Counted from the stretch's first letter, positions 14,563-26,408 are shown. The stretch is DNA of 64,000 bases from Ministeria vibrans ATCC 50519 (GCA_943704425.1 CALSCP010002292.1:3975-67974), one strand, 5' to 3'. Notes: generated by a model from the letters alone, not told the origin. Numbers and translations are program-made.

Positions 14563-15126
14563 ATGGCATCTGCACACGTCACTCTCAAGGTCCACCAGCA
14601 TGTGCCGGGGACGGTTGTCTCCAAAAGTCTGGACTATCCAGGAGATCTTCAACTCGAAGGAGTTTGTCAGGACATTCGAAACAGACTCAAAGCAAGCTAT
14701 CCCAACCTCAACTTTGGCGTAAGTCATTTCCCTACCCCCTCCCCTCCTCTCCTTTCCTGCCATGCAACTCCCGAAAGAATCCCAATTAAGAATTCGGATT
14801 TTTTTTTATCTGCTTTCTCTCTCGCTCTCTCGCTCTTTCTCTCTCTATCCCTGACGCACCGGTCAATTGGCAACTCTTGTACCCGCCTCCACCCACATCT
14901 CTGTGGCCCGTTTGGATGTGTTATCGCTCTGTGTCTGTGACTTTCGTTGCGTGTGACGGCAAGATGACATCACCGTTTAACAATGGGGCTTTTTGCAGGA
15001 TTTTGCGCTCTTCTATGGGGCGCAGTCGATGTGGCTGGATGTGCAGAAGACGCTTGACTTCTACGACATCAAGACGGGCGAGGCGGTAAGGCGACGTGGC
15101 TCGTGGTAGCGTCTGTGCAGTACCGC

Positions 15127-15172
<46 letters not shown>

Positions 15173-16917
15173 CGCCTCAGGTCGAGTTTAAGAACAAGTT
15201 CCGCCCCATGAAGATCCTCTTTCCCAACGAAACCATCAAGACGCTGCTTCTCGACGAATCGTTGTCTGTCAATTTGCTGGTAAGTGATCATCATTCATTT
15301 TTTTAGCTTACTTTTATGGTGTTGTGTCTTGTTTAGGTTCAATCCATCTGCGAACACATCTCCTTGTCAAATCCCGAAGAGCTGAGTCTTGTTGCCGACT
15401 TTGACGACGTAAGCAACCACGAGGGAAAAACAAAATGACGTGTAGTGACACATTTTGTGTGTGCAGGATCTGACCAAACGATTGACACCCACAACGCGAC
15501 GAAAGCAGACGACGGGAAAGTACGCTTCTCAAGGATGTTGCACACATACATACACATACACCAGTATATTTGTGCTAAGACCATGTTTTATTACGATCTG
15601 TACAGACGCGGCGCCTTGCAGCAGTGTCCCGAGGACGACTTTGGCGAGATGGAGGGCGATCGCAAGATGAAGGGGGACGCGACGCTGAGCAAGGCGCAGT
15701 ACACGAAGCTGCAAGAGCGACTGAACGAGCCACAGCGCAAAGCACTGCTGAAGCGACAAGCATCGGCGGGGTCACTGCCAACCGCATCGGGACTGACCAA
15801 CCTGCGGGTGAACGAACCGTGGCTCGACCCGAACAAAAGCCTTGTCGAGCAAGGGCTGCGCGAGAACGACGTGGTGCTCCTTAAGTACCGCTTCTTCTGC
15901 AAGCTCAACCTGTCGCGCAAGGACCACGTGCGACTGGACATGCTCTTCTGGCACGCCCGCTCAACATACCTGGCCGGCGAGTGCATTCTCACGCCCCGCT
16001 CCACCGCTAAATTCATCGCCCTGTTGCTCCAATTTATGTTTGGCGACTACGACCCGAAAAAACACACGGTCAACTTCTTCACGCAGTCCAAGCACACGCT
16101 GTGCCCTAAGAGACTTCGCATCAAGCCCATTCTCAACCGCATCATTGCCGAATACGAGCAGCTCCGACGTATGGAGGACCTTGACATCAAGTACTGCTTT
16201 GTGCGTCTGTGGACTCAGCTTGACTCGTTTGGACTTGGTATGATCACAATGACTGTGAATCATTATTATAATTAACTTTTTTTTTGTATTATTGTTGTTG
16301 TTATTATTGTTGTTGTCATCTAGAGCTGTTCACTTGTCTTGCGAAACACACGGGGCAAAAGGGATTATTTGCCGTGGGTCATAACCGCATCATCTTTGTC
16401 ACGGTTGCCGACGAATTGCCGGCCATTTTCTATCTAGAAGAGCTGCGCAAGTGGATGGTGGACACGCTCACAGACACTATTACCATTGTGTTTACAACGC
16501 GACAGCTCAAGCTCACTTTCCCCGATCTCACACGCGTCGTCTGCGACTGTCTCCAGGTAAGCAACCTCACATTGCGTGTGATTTTGTGTGCACTAACGTA
16601 TTCTATTATTTATTATCAATTATTATCCATTTGTCTTGTGTATGTGTGTGTGCATAGGGCAACGTTGAGATCATCACTCTACACCGTGCGATTGACGAGG
16701 CCGCAGGACCTACCACGCACGAGAAGTACGAGGAGGAGCTGTGGGACAGCACAGCGCAGTTTGAGACGACAGAGCAGGTCAAAGAGTACAGTTCACAGAT
16801 GCGACGCGATGTGCCTCGCGATTTTCAAAAGATGGCCTTCAAGTAAGAATAAGAAATAATTGAAGACGAATGTCACTGAGCCTGTGCTGTGTGTTTGTGT
16901 GTGTGTGTGTGTGTGTT

Positions 16918-16973
<56 letters not shown>

Positions 16974-17688
16974 TTTGTTTAGGTCTGTTCAAAATCAGTT
17001 GTACTGGGAAGATCGAATCAATGTGGAGAATCCATTGTGGGATGGCGAAGAATGGGACATTGAAGGAGGAGGTAAGTGCACAACAAGACGGACTGTACAT
17101 TGTGAGAGGGTATAGTAACATAATGCTCATATTAATAATTAAATTACTCTTATTATCAATGTAGCGAAAGACGCGAGTGACGAGTCGGGCACAGTTGCAA
17201 TGGGCAAACCGGGATGGGATAATCCGCTGTTTGAGAACGAAGACACCGAGTTGGATGATTTGGTGTTTGATTTTGTGAACGATGGAAAGACGGGAGAAGA
17301 AGTAAGAACGAGAGAGGGAGAGAGAGAGAGAGGTAGAGCCTTTTTTTTCGAATCTGGTTCTATCCACTTGACCTTGTCGCCGTTCATCCATCTTCCAACC
17401 CTTACCTGACCCCACTTTTTCCCCTCACCCACACTCATGCCCTCTTCTCTGACTTGCACCAACTCCCCTCTTTTTTTCCCCACCCCACCCACTGCCCAGA
17501 ATGTGAGCGAAGGGCGCAAGTGTAAAGTGCGGACGGCATACGAGGCAGTCGCGGGTGGATTACTCTCGCTCTTTGTCGGGGAAGTCCTTGAAATTGTCTC
17601 GGACTTTAGCGACACCTATTGGGAGTGCAAGAACAGAAAGGGCACTGTAGGGAAGGTCTCAAAGGCCTTTGTGGATCTAATCGACTGA
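14563..17688 (+). CDS. Talin-head-like FERM protein with C-terminal SH3 domain, no talin rod
   Basis: 643 aa in eleven exons: 14563-14718, 14999-15085, 15181-15279, 15337-15408, 15467-15519, 15606-16237, 16324-16556, 16658-16842, 16983-17071, 17165-17301 and 17500-17688. All phases agree. F0 and F1 resemble talin, with FALFYGAQSMWLDVQKTLDFY, FRPMKILFPNETIKTLLLD and a basic F1 insertion. WLDPNKSLVEQGLRENDVVLL leads into F2, and an F3-like region follows near residues 370-500. Instead of the talin rod there is a linker with NPLW and NPLFENEDTELDDL, then an SH3-like domain (about residues 582-643: LLSLFVGEVLEIV, YWECKN, GKVSKAFVDLI). It is probably a cortical or adhesion adaptor; the partners are unknown. 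Introns include CT and GT tracts. Confidence 0.85.
15131..15170 (+). repeat. (CT)n tract at the 3' end of a talin-head intron
   Basis: About twenty CT dinucleotides directly precede the acceptor TGCGCCTCAG, in the position of a polypyrimidine tract. Confidence 0.9.
16887..16976 (+). repeat. (GT)n tract with GTTT interruptions in a talin-head intron
   Basis: A GT dinucleotide run fills most of the intron that ends at the acceptor GTTTGTTTAG (16982). Confidence 0.9.
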
Positions 17689-17810
17689 CCGTTCTGTGTG
17701 CGTGTTGTGTGTGAGTGAGAGAGTGTCATCATTTAATGAGAGTAAAATGAACCCTTATTATTTTATTTTATTTGAAACCTCAGTTAGAGTGTGATTTATT
17801 TATTTTGGTA

Positions 17811-20077
17811 CTATCGTTTTTTCTGACAAAGATACATTGGACGATCAAACGCTATAAAAAATAAAAATAAAAACATATTTTCGTGGTATAAAAAACACAG
17901 AATTTGGATTGGAGCACAGTACCTTTTTCGTTTTGAGGAGTGATTGATTCAGCGCTGATAAAACCGACTTCGGGAGAGCATAAAAGCGCAGGAAATGCCT
18001 GAGGGTACAGTCGGATCTCGTTGAAGTTGCGCGCAAAGGTCTCGTTGAGGTCTATAATGTGATATTATTGTGAGAGTCATTAGAGAAATAATTAAGACAA
18101 TATTGTGCTGCAGAGCAACCAAGTCAAATACACACGCAACTCACATTCACACACAGACAAACAAACACAGAAAACACACCCAATTACACAGATACTCATA
18201 GGCAACCAATCGAATTGCACACACACAGACAGATTCAGAGAAAATGTGAGGGTGACAGACACGCTACTTTCGTACTCTTCTTCTTCTTGTACGAGGCCCA
18301 TCCCTGCGGCTCCAGCACAAGCACTCCTCCCGGTCGCAAGTGTGCATACAAAATCCGGAATAGCCGTCTAAAATAAACCAGTTCAATCAGTGTGAATTGT
18401 ATCAAACGTCATCGTGACAAACAATAATAATATTATTATTATAATAATAATAATCATTGACGAGTTTGTGCCTACTTCAGTCCGTCGTCTCCATAGTTCA
18501 AATGAATCCATTTCGTGACACTCATACTATAAAATAATGTCGTTCAAAAGTGAGTCACTTTGTGGGGTCTCAACAATTTTAACGGTCAATTTAATAATTC
18601 AGTGTACCAGAACACAATGTCAAAAGTGGAGTTGAACGGGAGGGAACCCTCGGGTAAAGTCATTACATTACACGTTGCAAATGTAATGTTGTGTGGAAAT
18701 GCTAAAAAGTGTACATATAGATAATGTGTGTGAGAGGAGAAAAAAACAAAGCAATAGAGAGAGAGAGAAAAGAAAGAGTTAAATTTGCGCGTGCGCGTAG
18801 GGGGGGTGTGTCTGTGTGTCTACCTTTGATGGATTTCGCTTGTCGACGGATTTCTGTTGCGTGCGGGCGAGTGATGGGGAGAGCACCTTGGCAGAGAGGA
18901 AATGAAATGGGGAAGGGACGGGGGGCAGCAGCAGCAGCAGAAGAAGATGTAGTGGTGGTGGAGGGGGTGCGCTCAAGACCGCCTATGCATTTAGGGTAAG
19001 GGTTAGGGTTGTTACATTCGAGCTGTGGTTGTCATAAGAGTTAGGGTTGTCATAAGGGTTACGCATGAAATAGTTTGCATTTGTCAGCCGTTGCCATGTG
19101 ATCGTACCAAGTGAGAACTGGAAAGCGAGTGTTCGGTCTGCCTGCGCAATCAGTGACTCGTCCAAATCAATCCCGTGCATCGAGCCCAGTCCCAAATGCT
19201 TTGCTACAATTCTCAAGTCAGTATGCCCTCAAGAGTAAAAGATGGAGAGAGACTAAACATCAGGGTATGCGTACTTGTGGCAATGGCAAATTCACCCGCG
19301 TTACAGCCCACATCAAAGCAATGTTTTCCAGTCCACTCCATCCGTGCTTTCAACTGTACAATTCTGCAGAGGAGGGGAAAAAAAAATAACAGAGACACGA
19401 CACACCTTTTAGTGTTAGCGACGTGCATGCTGCACATGCTTGTGCGCTCAGTGATACCTTGGATCCATCGTGTGGTGGGGCGTGCGATAGCCGTAGTAGC
19501 GAGGGTAGTTTCCGTAGACGTACTGTCGCTCGGTGAGCCGTTCTCTTCTCGAGCGTGACATGGCAGGGACCGGAGCGACCGTTGAGGCAACGCGGTGCGA
19601 CGCGGCGCCTGTGGCTGCAGCCGACTTTGCGGCTGCGGCCGAGGCGGTGCTTTCGGCGGTGGTCGTTGACGCGACGAATGTTGGCGATGCGAGGTTGAAG
19701 CTGTCGGTGGGCGTTGCGGTCCAGGTGGCCGCTGCCGGGGGCGTCGGCGCGCACGTGGGCGTCCCCGCACCCTGGTCGAAGCCACCAAGGATGTTGATGG
19801 CCTCGCCTGCCGCGTGTTCGCGCTCTCGTCGTCGCTTTTCTCGTTCGCGCGCTCGCCGTTCTTCAATTTGCCGCCCAACTTCGAGCAGTTCGGCATTCTT
19901 CCCAACCGCATTGGCAACGCCTCGCCGCGCGTCGGTCAGAGGCTCGTCCGCTACGACGGGCAGTGGGTCCTTCTGAGGAGCGCGTTTCGCACTGGCTCGT
20001 TTCGCCGCTGACGTTGTCGACGAGGGAGCTTCACTGCTCTCCTCCACCGACTCTCGTCGTCGTTTCGATCGCGGCAT
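17811..20077 (-). CDS. MEPCE: Bin3/MePCE-type RNA 5'-gamma-phosphate methyltransferase
   Basis: SAM-dependent enzyme of the family that caps 7SK/U6-type snRNA. Exon 1 (20077-19458) gives a long basic, Ala-rich N-terminus ending in the family motif YGNYPRYYGYR. Later exons are 19363-19275 (SAM motif I, FDVGCNAGEFAI), 19203 onward (GIDLDESLIAQAD), 18648-18608 (FDIVFC), 18526-18476 (MSVTKWIHLNYGDDGLK), 18367-18276 (HLRPGGVLVLEPQGWASY), 18051-17923 (PEVGFIS) and 17851-17811 (FDRPMYL, stop). The part between about 19120 and 18650 is variable in the family. I could not fix its exon(s); a Ser/Ala/Pro-rich piece around 18979-18820 is the best candidate. Confidence 0.88.
18991..19060 (+). repeat. Telomere-like TTAGGG-related motifs inside a MePCE intron
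   Basis: The plus strand shows TTAGGGTAAGGGTTAGGGTT, then two more TTAGGGTT/TAAGGGTT copies within 70 bp. It is short and degenerate, so it is an interstitial motif rather than a chromosome end. Confidence 0.6.
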
Positions 20078-20203
20078 CCAACGAACAAGTCACTGATACA
20101 ACTAAGATCAAACGTGAAATGTGAAGAAATAAGTTGATTTAGTTGAAGAACTCAGAGGAAAAATTTTTCAAGGCTGATCAGAGAAATTAGATAAAACGAT
20201 CTG
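20078..20203. promoter_or_regulatory. Divergent intergenic promoter region, MePCE / amidohydrolase
   Basis: About 125 bp between divergent start codons. The promoter role is inferred from position. Confidence 0.45.
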
Positions 20204-22864
20204 ATGCGTCGCCGTGCCCCTCGCCCGGGCGGCTTGGGTCCGCATACACACGATATGGACGATGATGTGTCTGGCGAGCTTGCGGGTGCTCAAGGTAGGG
20301 CAGGCGCTCGCTGACGTGTGAGTTTGGAGTGAGTGAGTGGGTTGATTGATCGTGTTTGGTTTGTTTTGCGTAGCGCTGCTCAATTCGGTCGATCAGGATC
20401 TGCGGCAGCAAATCGACCACGTGAGACAAACGTATGTGCACCACTTCCCAGAGCTTTCGACGCTCGTTACGACTCCGCTTCTGTACGTTCGAGCGGTTTT
20501 GCTCATCCGGTCGCGTCAAGAATGCCCAACGGCCGCTGCACGGCTCTCTGCGTTCCTCCCGCGCGACACTACCGATCGCATTATTGCTGCGGCCCACTCG
20601 AGTGCTGGTGCACAGGTAAAGGACGAGGGATACTCTCCTTCCAGTGTTTCTAACGCAAAACACCCATTTTTCGTTTGTTTTTGGTCAGTTTACCGACGAA
20701 CAATTGAACGAAGTGACAGCGTTCTGCGAGCTGGCCTTGCGGCTCGACGAGGAGCGTATTGAACTGATCAAAACGATCCATCGCATTGAAAACGTCGCGT
20801 CGTCCTCGCGATTCTCTCGTCAGGCGCGCGTCTACGTCTCCGCGCTCTTGACCTGCTTCATTTGCTTGGGCGTGCTTGCCGGTGGCTACACGCTCCTGAC
20901 GCGCTGGCAGACTACAGTGGCCAAGCGATACAGCAGCAGCAGCAGTAGCACAGATGCAAGCCGTCCAATGGCGCTTCAGGGTGGTGTTGCTGCAGCCGCT
21001 GTAGCCTCAGCTGCACCTACGGAGTCTTCAGTCAGGCTTGAACTTGAGACGGCGGTGCGCGAATTATTCGCGCTCGAGCCACCATACATTGTATTTAATG
21101 CGCGTGTGTACACCATGTCCACACGCGAAGAGCAGTTGCCCGTGGACTCGTTTGCCGTGCTGACTGACGGCCGATTTGGCACAGTGGGCGAACTCCAGGA
21201 TGTGCTGGCGGCGCACGGTGACATTGTGGTGCGTGTCGATGGACAAGGACTCACTGTGGTCCCTGGACTCATTGACGCTCATACGCACATGGTTGCCCAG
21301 GGACGTCTCTTGGGCATGGCTGACCTGCGGGGTTGCGACGGCGTTGAGTGCGTGGTGGAACGACTGCTCAGGAGCGCAGCAAGTGAGGAGGCAGAGGGAG
21401 GAGCACTCTGGTTGGAAGGATTCGGTTGGGACCAGAACGAATGGAGTGCCTTTGAACACGGCGAGTTTCCCACGCGCGAACACCTTGATGCTGCGTTTCC
21501 CACACGACCCGTTTGGCTGACGCGTGTCGACGCCCATGCGGCCTGGGCCAATACAGCCGCACTTGAGCGTGTGCGCTCGCTCGCTCTTGCCAATTCTTCT
21601 GTGGACCCATTCGCTGCATCGCTAACATTGACTGGTGGATCTGTTGTGCGCAATTCGAAGACGGGTGAGCCGACGGGCATTTTTGTCGACAATGCAATGG
21701 AATTGGTCTCAAAACATGTACCAAAAGCCACTCGGACGGAAAAGAAGGTTGGAAGAGATTTACTATTCCTATTATTTAAAATAATTATTATTAATTAATA
21801 GTAATAATAATAATAATAATAATTTATTTTTATTTCGGTTTGGACCTTTTTAGAACGCACTTCTTCGAGCGATCCACGAAAGCCGCACGCGAGGCCTCAC
21901 TGGCGTGCACGATGCGGGAGTGCCTGATGAAGACCTAGAGCTGTACCGTGAACTGGCAGATGAAGGGTCATTGGATGTGCGAGTGAATGCGATGATTGCG
22001 TGTCCTGGCGGCGTCACTGAGATTGTGTCGTGTGTGCGTGGACGGGAACCAATGGATTTGTATCGCAATCGATTGACGGTGCGCTCTGTGAAGTATATGA
22101 TGGACGGGGCACTGGGCAGTTGGGGCGCGGCTATGCTGGAACCGTACAGTGATCGCGCAGCGTCGCGAGGGAGTCTGATGGTGGCGAGTGAGACGGACGA
22201 ACAAGTGCGCGATGCGCTTTCCACGGTCGTCTCCGACTGGCTCGCACACGGGTTTCAGGTGGCAGTGCATGCGATTGGAGATCGTGCCAATCGGGTCGTT
22301 TTGGATGCATACGAGGTGGCACTGCGCCAGGCGAACGAGACGGACCCGTCGCGCGACCACCGACTGCGCATTGAACACGCACAGATTGTTGCACCAAAGG
22401 ATCTCCCGCGGTTTGGTCAGTTGGGCCTGCTTGCGTCAATGCAGCCAACACATGCGACAGCTGACAGTGCGTATGCGACGCAGCGACTGGGCAGCGAACG
22501 TCTTACGGGCGCGTATGCGTGGCGGGCTCTCTGGCGCACCACCCGCGCATTGCCTCTCGGCTCCGACTTTCCCGTCTCGCCCGTCTCACCCTTCCTCGGT
22601 CTCCAGGCGGCGACCACTCCCGCTCTCACACACCGCCTTACTCTATGGCAAGCGCTCCGCGGGTTTACTGCTGACGCTGCATTCGCCTCCTTTCACGAAC
22701 ACTCTCTGGGCCACATTGGGCCCTCTGCCTGCGCTGACTTCCTCGTGCTCCCCAGCGACCCGTTCGCCCTCACCGCTGCCGGTCTCGGCTCACTCCGTCC
22801 ACTCCTATCCTTTCTTGACGGTCGTCCGTACACTCGCACACTGCCCAAACACGTCACTCCGTAA
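20204..22864 (+). CDS. Membrane-anchored amidohydrolase (family 3, YtcJ/LAF3-like) with NOSIC-like N-terminus
   Basis: 800 aa. Exons 20204-20294, 20374-20615, 20689-21747 and 21854-22864. Residues about 31-150 resemble the NOSIC/coiled-coil region of Prp31/Nop proteins (DLRQQIDHV..TYVHHFPELSTLV, ELALRLDEERIELIKTIHRI). A single hydrophobic helix at about 160-182 (VSALLTCFICLGVLAGGY) follows. The rest is a complete amidohydrolase 3: PGLIDAHTH with metal-ligand candidates H309 and H311, then TRGLTGVHDAGV, MMDGALGSWGAA, VAVHAIGDRAN, RIEHAQIV and LGSDFPVSPVSPF. Substrate unknown. NOSIC-like part, helix and enzyme start share one uninterrupted exon, so the fusion is not a gene-model artefact. The Prp31 resemblance is my inference. 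Confidence 0.85.
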
Positions 22865-22865
22865 A

Positions 22866-22940
<75 letters not shown>

Positions 22941-23007
22941 GACAGAGAGAGACAGAGAGAGAGAGAGAAGAAGAAGAAGAAGAAGAAGAAGAAAGAAACA
23001 AAGTGAT

Positions 23008-23045
<38 letters not shown>

Positions 23046-23090
23046 AGAAGAAGAAAGAAACAAAGTGATAGAGAGAGAAGAAAGAAACAA

Positions 23091-23128
<38 letters not shown>
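22866..23128 (-). repeat. GA/CT microsatellite with ACAAAGTGATAGAG units
   Basis: The plus strand is (GA)n, GACAGA and (GAA)n with three GAAACAAAGTGATAGAG units. It starts five bases after the amidohydrolase stop codon and ends where the ASK-like gene loses homology. Confidence 0.92.
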
Positions 23129-23129
<1 letters not shown>

Positions 23130-23173
23130 GAAAAGTGAAATATTGTGATGGGAGTATGGCTTTTTATGGCAAC

Positions 23174-24613
23174 CTGTCCAGACACCACTAAGCAAGTGGC
23201 AGCATTGATTGCCGCATATGTAGTTGGAGACTAAAAACCAAACAATCAAATACACACCCACAGGTTGTACAAAGTCAGTAACAGAAAATGCACGAATAGA
23301 CGTGAGAGAAGCGGGAGACCTGTGCGAATGCATTGAAGTAGTCGTCGGCGGCTGCACAGAGGACACTCTCATTGGTCATGCCCGACGCGACAAACTCGTC
23401 TTTACGGATGCGGCCCCGCGCACACAGCAGTCCCGACGTGTCTACATACGCATTGGCACTCGTCTGTTCCTCAATGACTTTCAGTGCCTGTCGAAAATGA
23501 AGGTAGAATTAATGTGAATGACTTATTATGATGCGTTGAAGTACTCGTTCTCTGTCCGAGCCCACATTGCGACGGTTGAGAGCAAAGACAAAAAGCTCGG
23601 CGACACCCACGGTAAGTAGCTTGGCGTTGACGGCAAGAGAGGCGTCAACAAGGTCGATCATGCCAGAGTGGTCGCGAAGGTCGCGGAAGCGCAGGAGAAG
23701 TGCGATGACAGCCGAGCTGGACAGACGAATGGGCGACTCTGCGTCGAGAAGACGGTCGCGGATGGCATTAAGCTGTTCGCTTGAAGAAGCGTCGACAAGC
23801 CATTGGTGAAAGAAGAGGGCACGTTGTGAGTCGAGAGCCTCAGAGGAGGATAAGGTGCTGAGGAGCTTCTTGAGATGGTCGTAGAGAGGGACGCTTTCGG
23901 GAAGGGCCATAACTGACTCGGATGAGGAGGAGGTGTAGGGCACGACGACGTGCGAGCTCTCTTGGGAATTGGTCGATCGATGGACTTCCTCGACGAGTTC
24001 GTACACATTGTCAATGTCGGCGGACTCGCTGCAGCTGCGCACAGCGTGCAGCACAATGTTTTTGACGAGGCCCAGCGACTCGCGCACGCCCAGCTGGTAG
24101 AAGAGCTCTGCTTTGGAGTCGGCGTGGGTCACGTCAACAATGACCAGCTCGGCAACGGCGAACCCTTCACAACCGCTGGGTGCCATGAGATCTTCATAGG
24201 TGATCTAAGGAAGGAGAAGGAAGGACAAGACAGGGACAAGTGAGTTCAGCGAATTGGGCAAATCTTGCGCCCCAAGCGCAGCGATACACCGCATGATTTT
24301 GTGGTGGCAGGTGTAAGGATGCAAGGGAATGTGTGGCGGGGTGCAGCGGGAGGCAGGGGGGGCGGAGAGAGAAGCGACATTCATTAGTTGAAACCTGTTG
24401 AAGTGATAAATGCAACGCTTTGCACGCTGAACGGATGGCTTTCAGGACGGGGTCAAACTCGGGTGCGGTAATGACGGTGTTGGGATCGGTTGGATCGGGA
24501 ATGGTCGGCACTATGCAGACCACGGCGGACACTTCGCTCTGCTGCTGCGTCAGCACCCTGATTTCGGGCACGGCGGCCTTTGGTCGCTTCTCCGATGCGG
24601 CATCGTCGGACAT
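23174..24613 (-). CDS. ASK-type MAP3K regulatory (TRAFs-binding) region, kinase domain absent
   Basis: Exons 24613-24395, 24204-23545, 23487-23320 and 23230-23174, all in phase (368 aa before the truncation). It matches the ASK1/MAP3K5 TRAFs-binding region: VAELVIVDVTHADSKAELFYQLGVRES, FALNRRNVGSDRERALKV, GRIRKDEF, then TTYAAINAATCLVVSGQ. In ASK proteins this continues with TPR-like helices and a kinase domain. Here, after 23174, the strand reads into the CT tract and then antisense to the amidohydrolase; no kinase is found in the window. It is therefore either a truncated gene or fragment, or a sequence broken at the repeat. Unspliced, the frame runs through the repeat to a stop near 22805. 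Confidence 0.75.
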
Positions 24614-24787
24614 GGACGGAGAAGTAGTGCACAAGTAAGAGTATAGAACAATAGCAATAATATTTATTTGACCTTTCGACTTTGTTCATCGTTCCATTGA
24701 CCATTCTTCAGTCTTCTTCACTACAATTATTTTTTTTTACTAAGTTCTCTATTTCGCTATCCTCTGTTGGCTCTTTATCGCACCACC

Positions 24788-25673
24788 ATGGAGACAACGC
24801 CGGCGCTGACACCGCTCTCAACCACGGAGGAGATCAAGGTAGAAAACGCAATCCATGCAAAGACACGCCGTGCAGGGTTGGGCGTGGTCTATGTTGCAAG
24901 AGTGGCCATGGACCGTGGGCGCGGACGTGGGCGAGGGAGAGAGTCCGTCTGTCGACTCGGGAGCTGAGACCTTCTGCTTCAAGTCGATTTCGCAAAATGG
25001 CTGTTCGTCCAGAGCAGAGTGGACGGCATGCCCGTCTCGGAGTGAATATGTCGTGGGGTGATGTGTGCATGTCCGCATTGCAGGGCGTGTGACACTTAGT
25101 GTGATGTGGTCTCTTCGACAGTGTTGAACGACAAGTTTTCTTTTGATGGTGTAGGAACTTGAATTGACGTACAATAAAGAGATCTACGGGACCCACGGGG
25201 CCTCTGTGGACACAACGTACGTGAGCCTTCTAGCGGAATGAGGCTGTATTGACTTCTTTCATGTGTTACAGGTTCGCATTCGCTTTCATTCTGGCGCGCT
25301 CGCCCTTCCGCGACGACGTTGCTCTTGCTCTGAGGCTCTTCAACGGTACGCCGCCCTTGGCGGTGATTGGGCGCATGCGTGGTACTTCACGCTGACTGTA
25401 ATGGATGTAGATTTGACGCAGAGTGCGCCGGAGCGGAGGAATGAGTTGAAGTTCTTGATGGCTGCGAGTGCGTTTCGTCTCAAGCAATATTCGTCGGCCA
25501 AGGCGCACCTGAGCCAGATGATCAGGGAGGGCGGCGAACAGCGGCAGGCGGTGGCCCTGGCAGGACAAATTGAGCGTGCCATGTTGCGCGATGGAGTCAC
25601 TGGGATGGCGCTCGTTGGGGGCGCTGTCGCGGTTGCTGCGGTCGCGGCGTGGGGTCTGCTGAGGCGGAGATGA
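24788..25673 (+). CDS. FIS1: Mitochondrial fission protein Fis1
   Basis: 149 aa tail-anchored outer mitochondrial membrane protein that recruits fission factors. Exons 24788-24838, 25155-25216, 25272-25345 and 25411-25673. Motifs are FAFAFILARSPFRDDVALAL, the TPR-like AASAFRLKQYSSAKAHL, RDGVTGMALVGG and a C-terminal hydrophobic helix ending LLRRR. Length equals that of known Fis1 (about 150 aa). It diverges from the ASK-like gene. Confidence 0.92.
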
Positions 25674-25828
25674 TACGTCGTCTCAAAAACTCTCCTTGCG
25701 ATTCAGAAATTCGTATAATTATTATTATAATTGTGGTTGTTTCGAATGTACAGTGTCATAACGTTTATCAAGTACATATGTTCACAGTGTGCGCCTTCTT
25801 CTTCGTCTTCTTTCTTTCGAAAAGGCAC

Positions 25829-26408
25829 TTAGAAGAACCATTCGGTCAGTTGTTCAAAGGGACGTCGTCTGCGGTAGCAGCCCACAAAAGTGTCGTCAAG
25901 GAGAATGAGAAGAGCCACTACAGAGAGAGAGAGAGAGTGTGTGTGAGTGAATGAGACAGCGAGAGAGAAGCAAAGTGATGTTCGATTGCGTTGCACACTG
26001 CGCATGGTCTGTCTTACACTCCAACGAGCCGCTGATTTTGCGTACGGGCAGCAGCGGCTCGATCTCTGCGTCGGGCAAGTTGGCTTTCCCCTTGAGCGCC
26101 ACACGAAAGACGTCTGCTCGCAGATCCATAAACTTGTCTGCTGCTCTGCGCGCACGCTCGTTGTCTGCACAGCAACACGACGGGCGTCAGCGCCATCCTC
26201 AACAACTCTTCCCCCGCCCATGTGTACCAACGGGCCTGTCGGGGTCCGATGCGGCTTCGAGGATTTTCCTCTTGAAGTTGTCGATGGAGAGAGCGAACCC
26301 TGCGACCGTCACGGTGCTTAGCCCCAGCGAAAAGACGGCGACCTGCCCCAGACGCGATCGGGTTCCAACTCGGACCTCCGTCCTGATGCGATCAGCGATG
26401 TAGTTCAT
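25829..26408 (-). CDS. Orphan small membrane protein
   Basis: 138 aa from exons 26408-26228, 26164-26018 and 25917-25829, with consistent phases. There is one clear hydrophobic segment at about residues 22-42 (QVAVFSLGLSTVTVAGFALSI). An acidic/basic middle follows, then a second moderately hydrophobic piece (LALLILLDDTFVGCY) and a basic end. I do not recognise the family. It lies between Fis1 and COQ8, both mitochondrial, which hints at but does not show a mitochondrial role. The donor choice at 26018 (GTAAGA) is good. Confidence 0.6.

Noticed and set aside
22805..23173. Continuation of the ASK-like gene through the CT tract
   Set aside because: The frame is only repeat-encoded Leu/Ser and then antisense of the amidohydrolase; no ASK-like residues follow.
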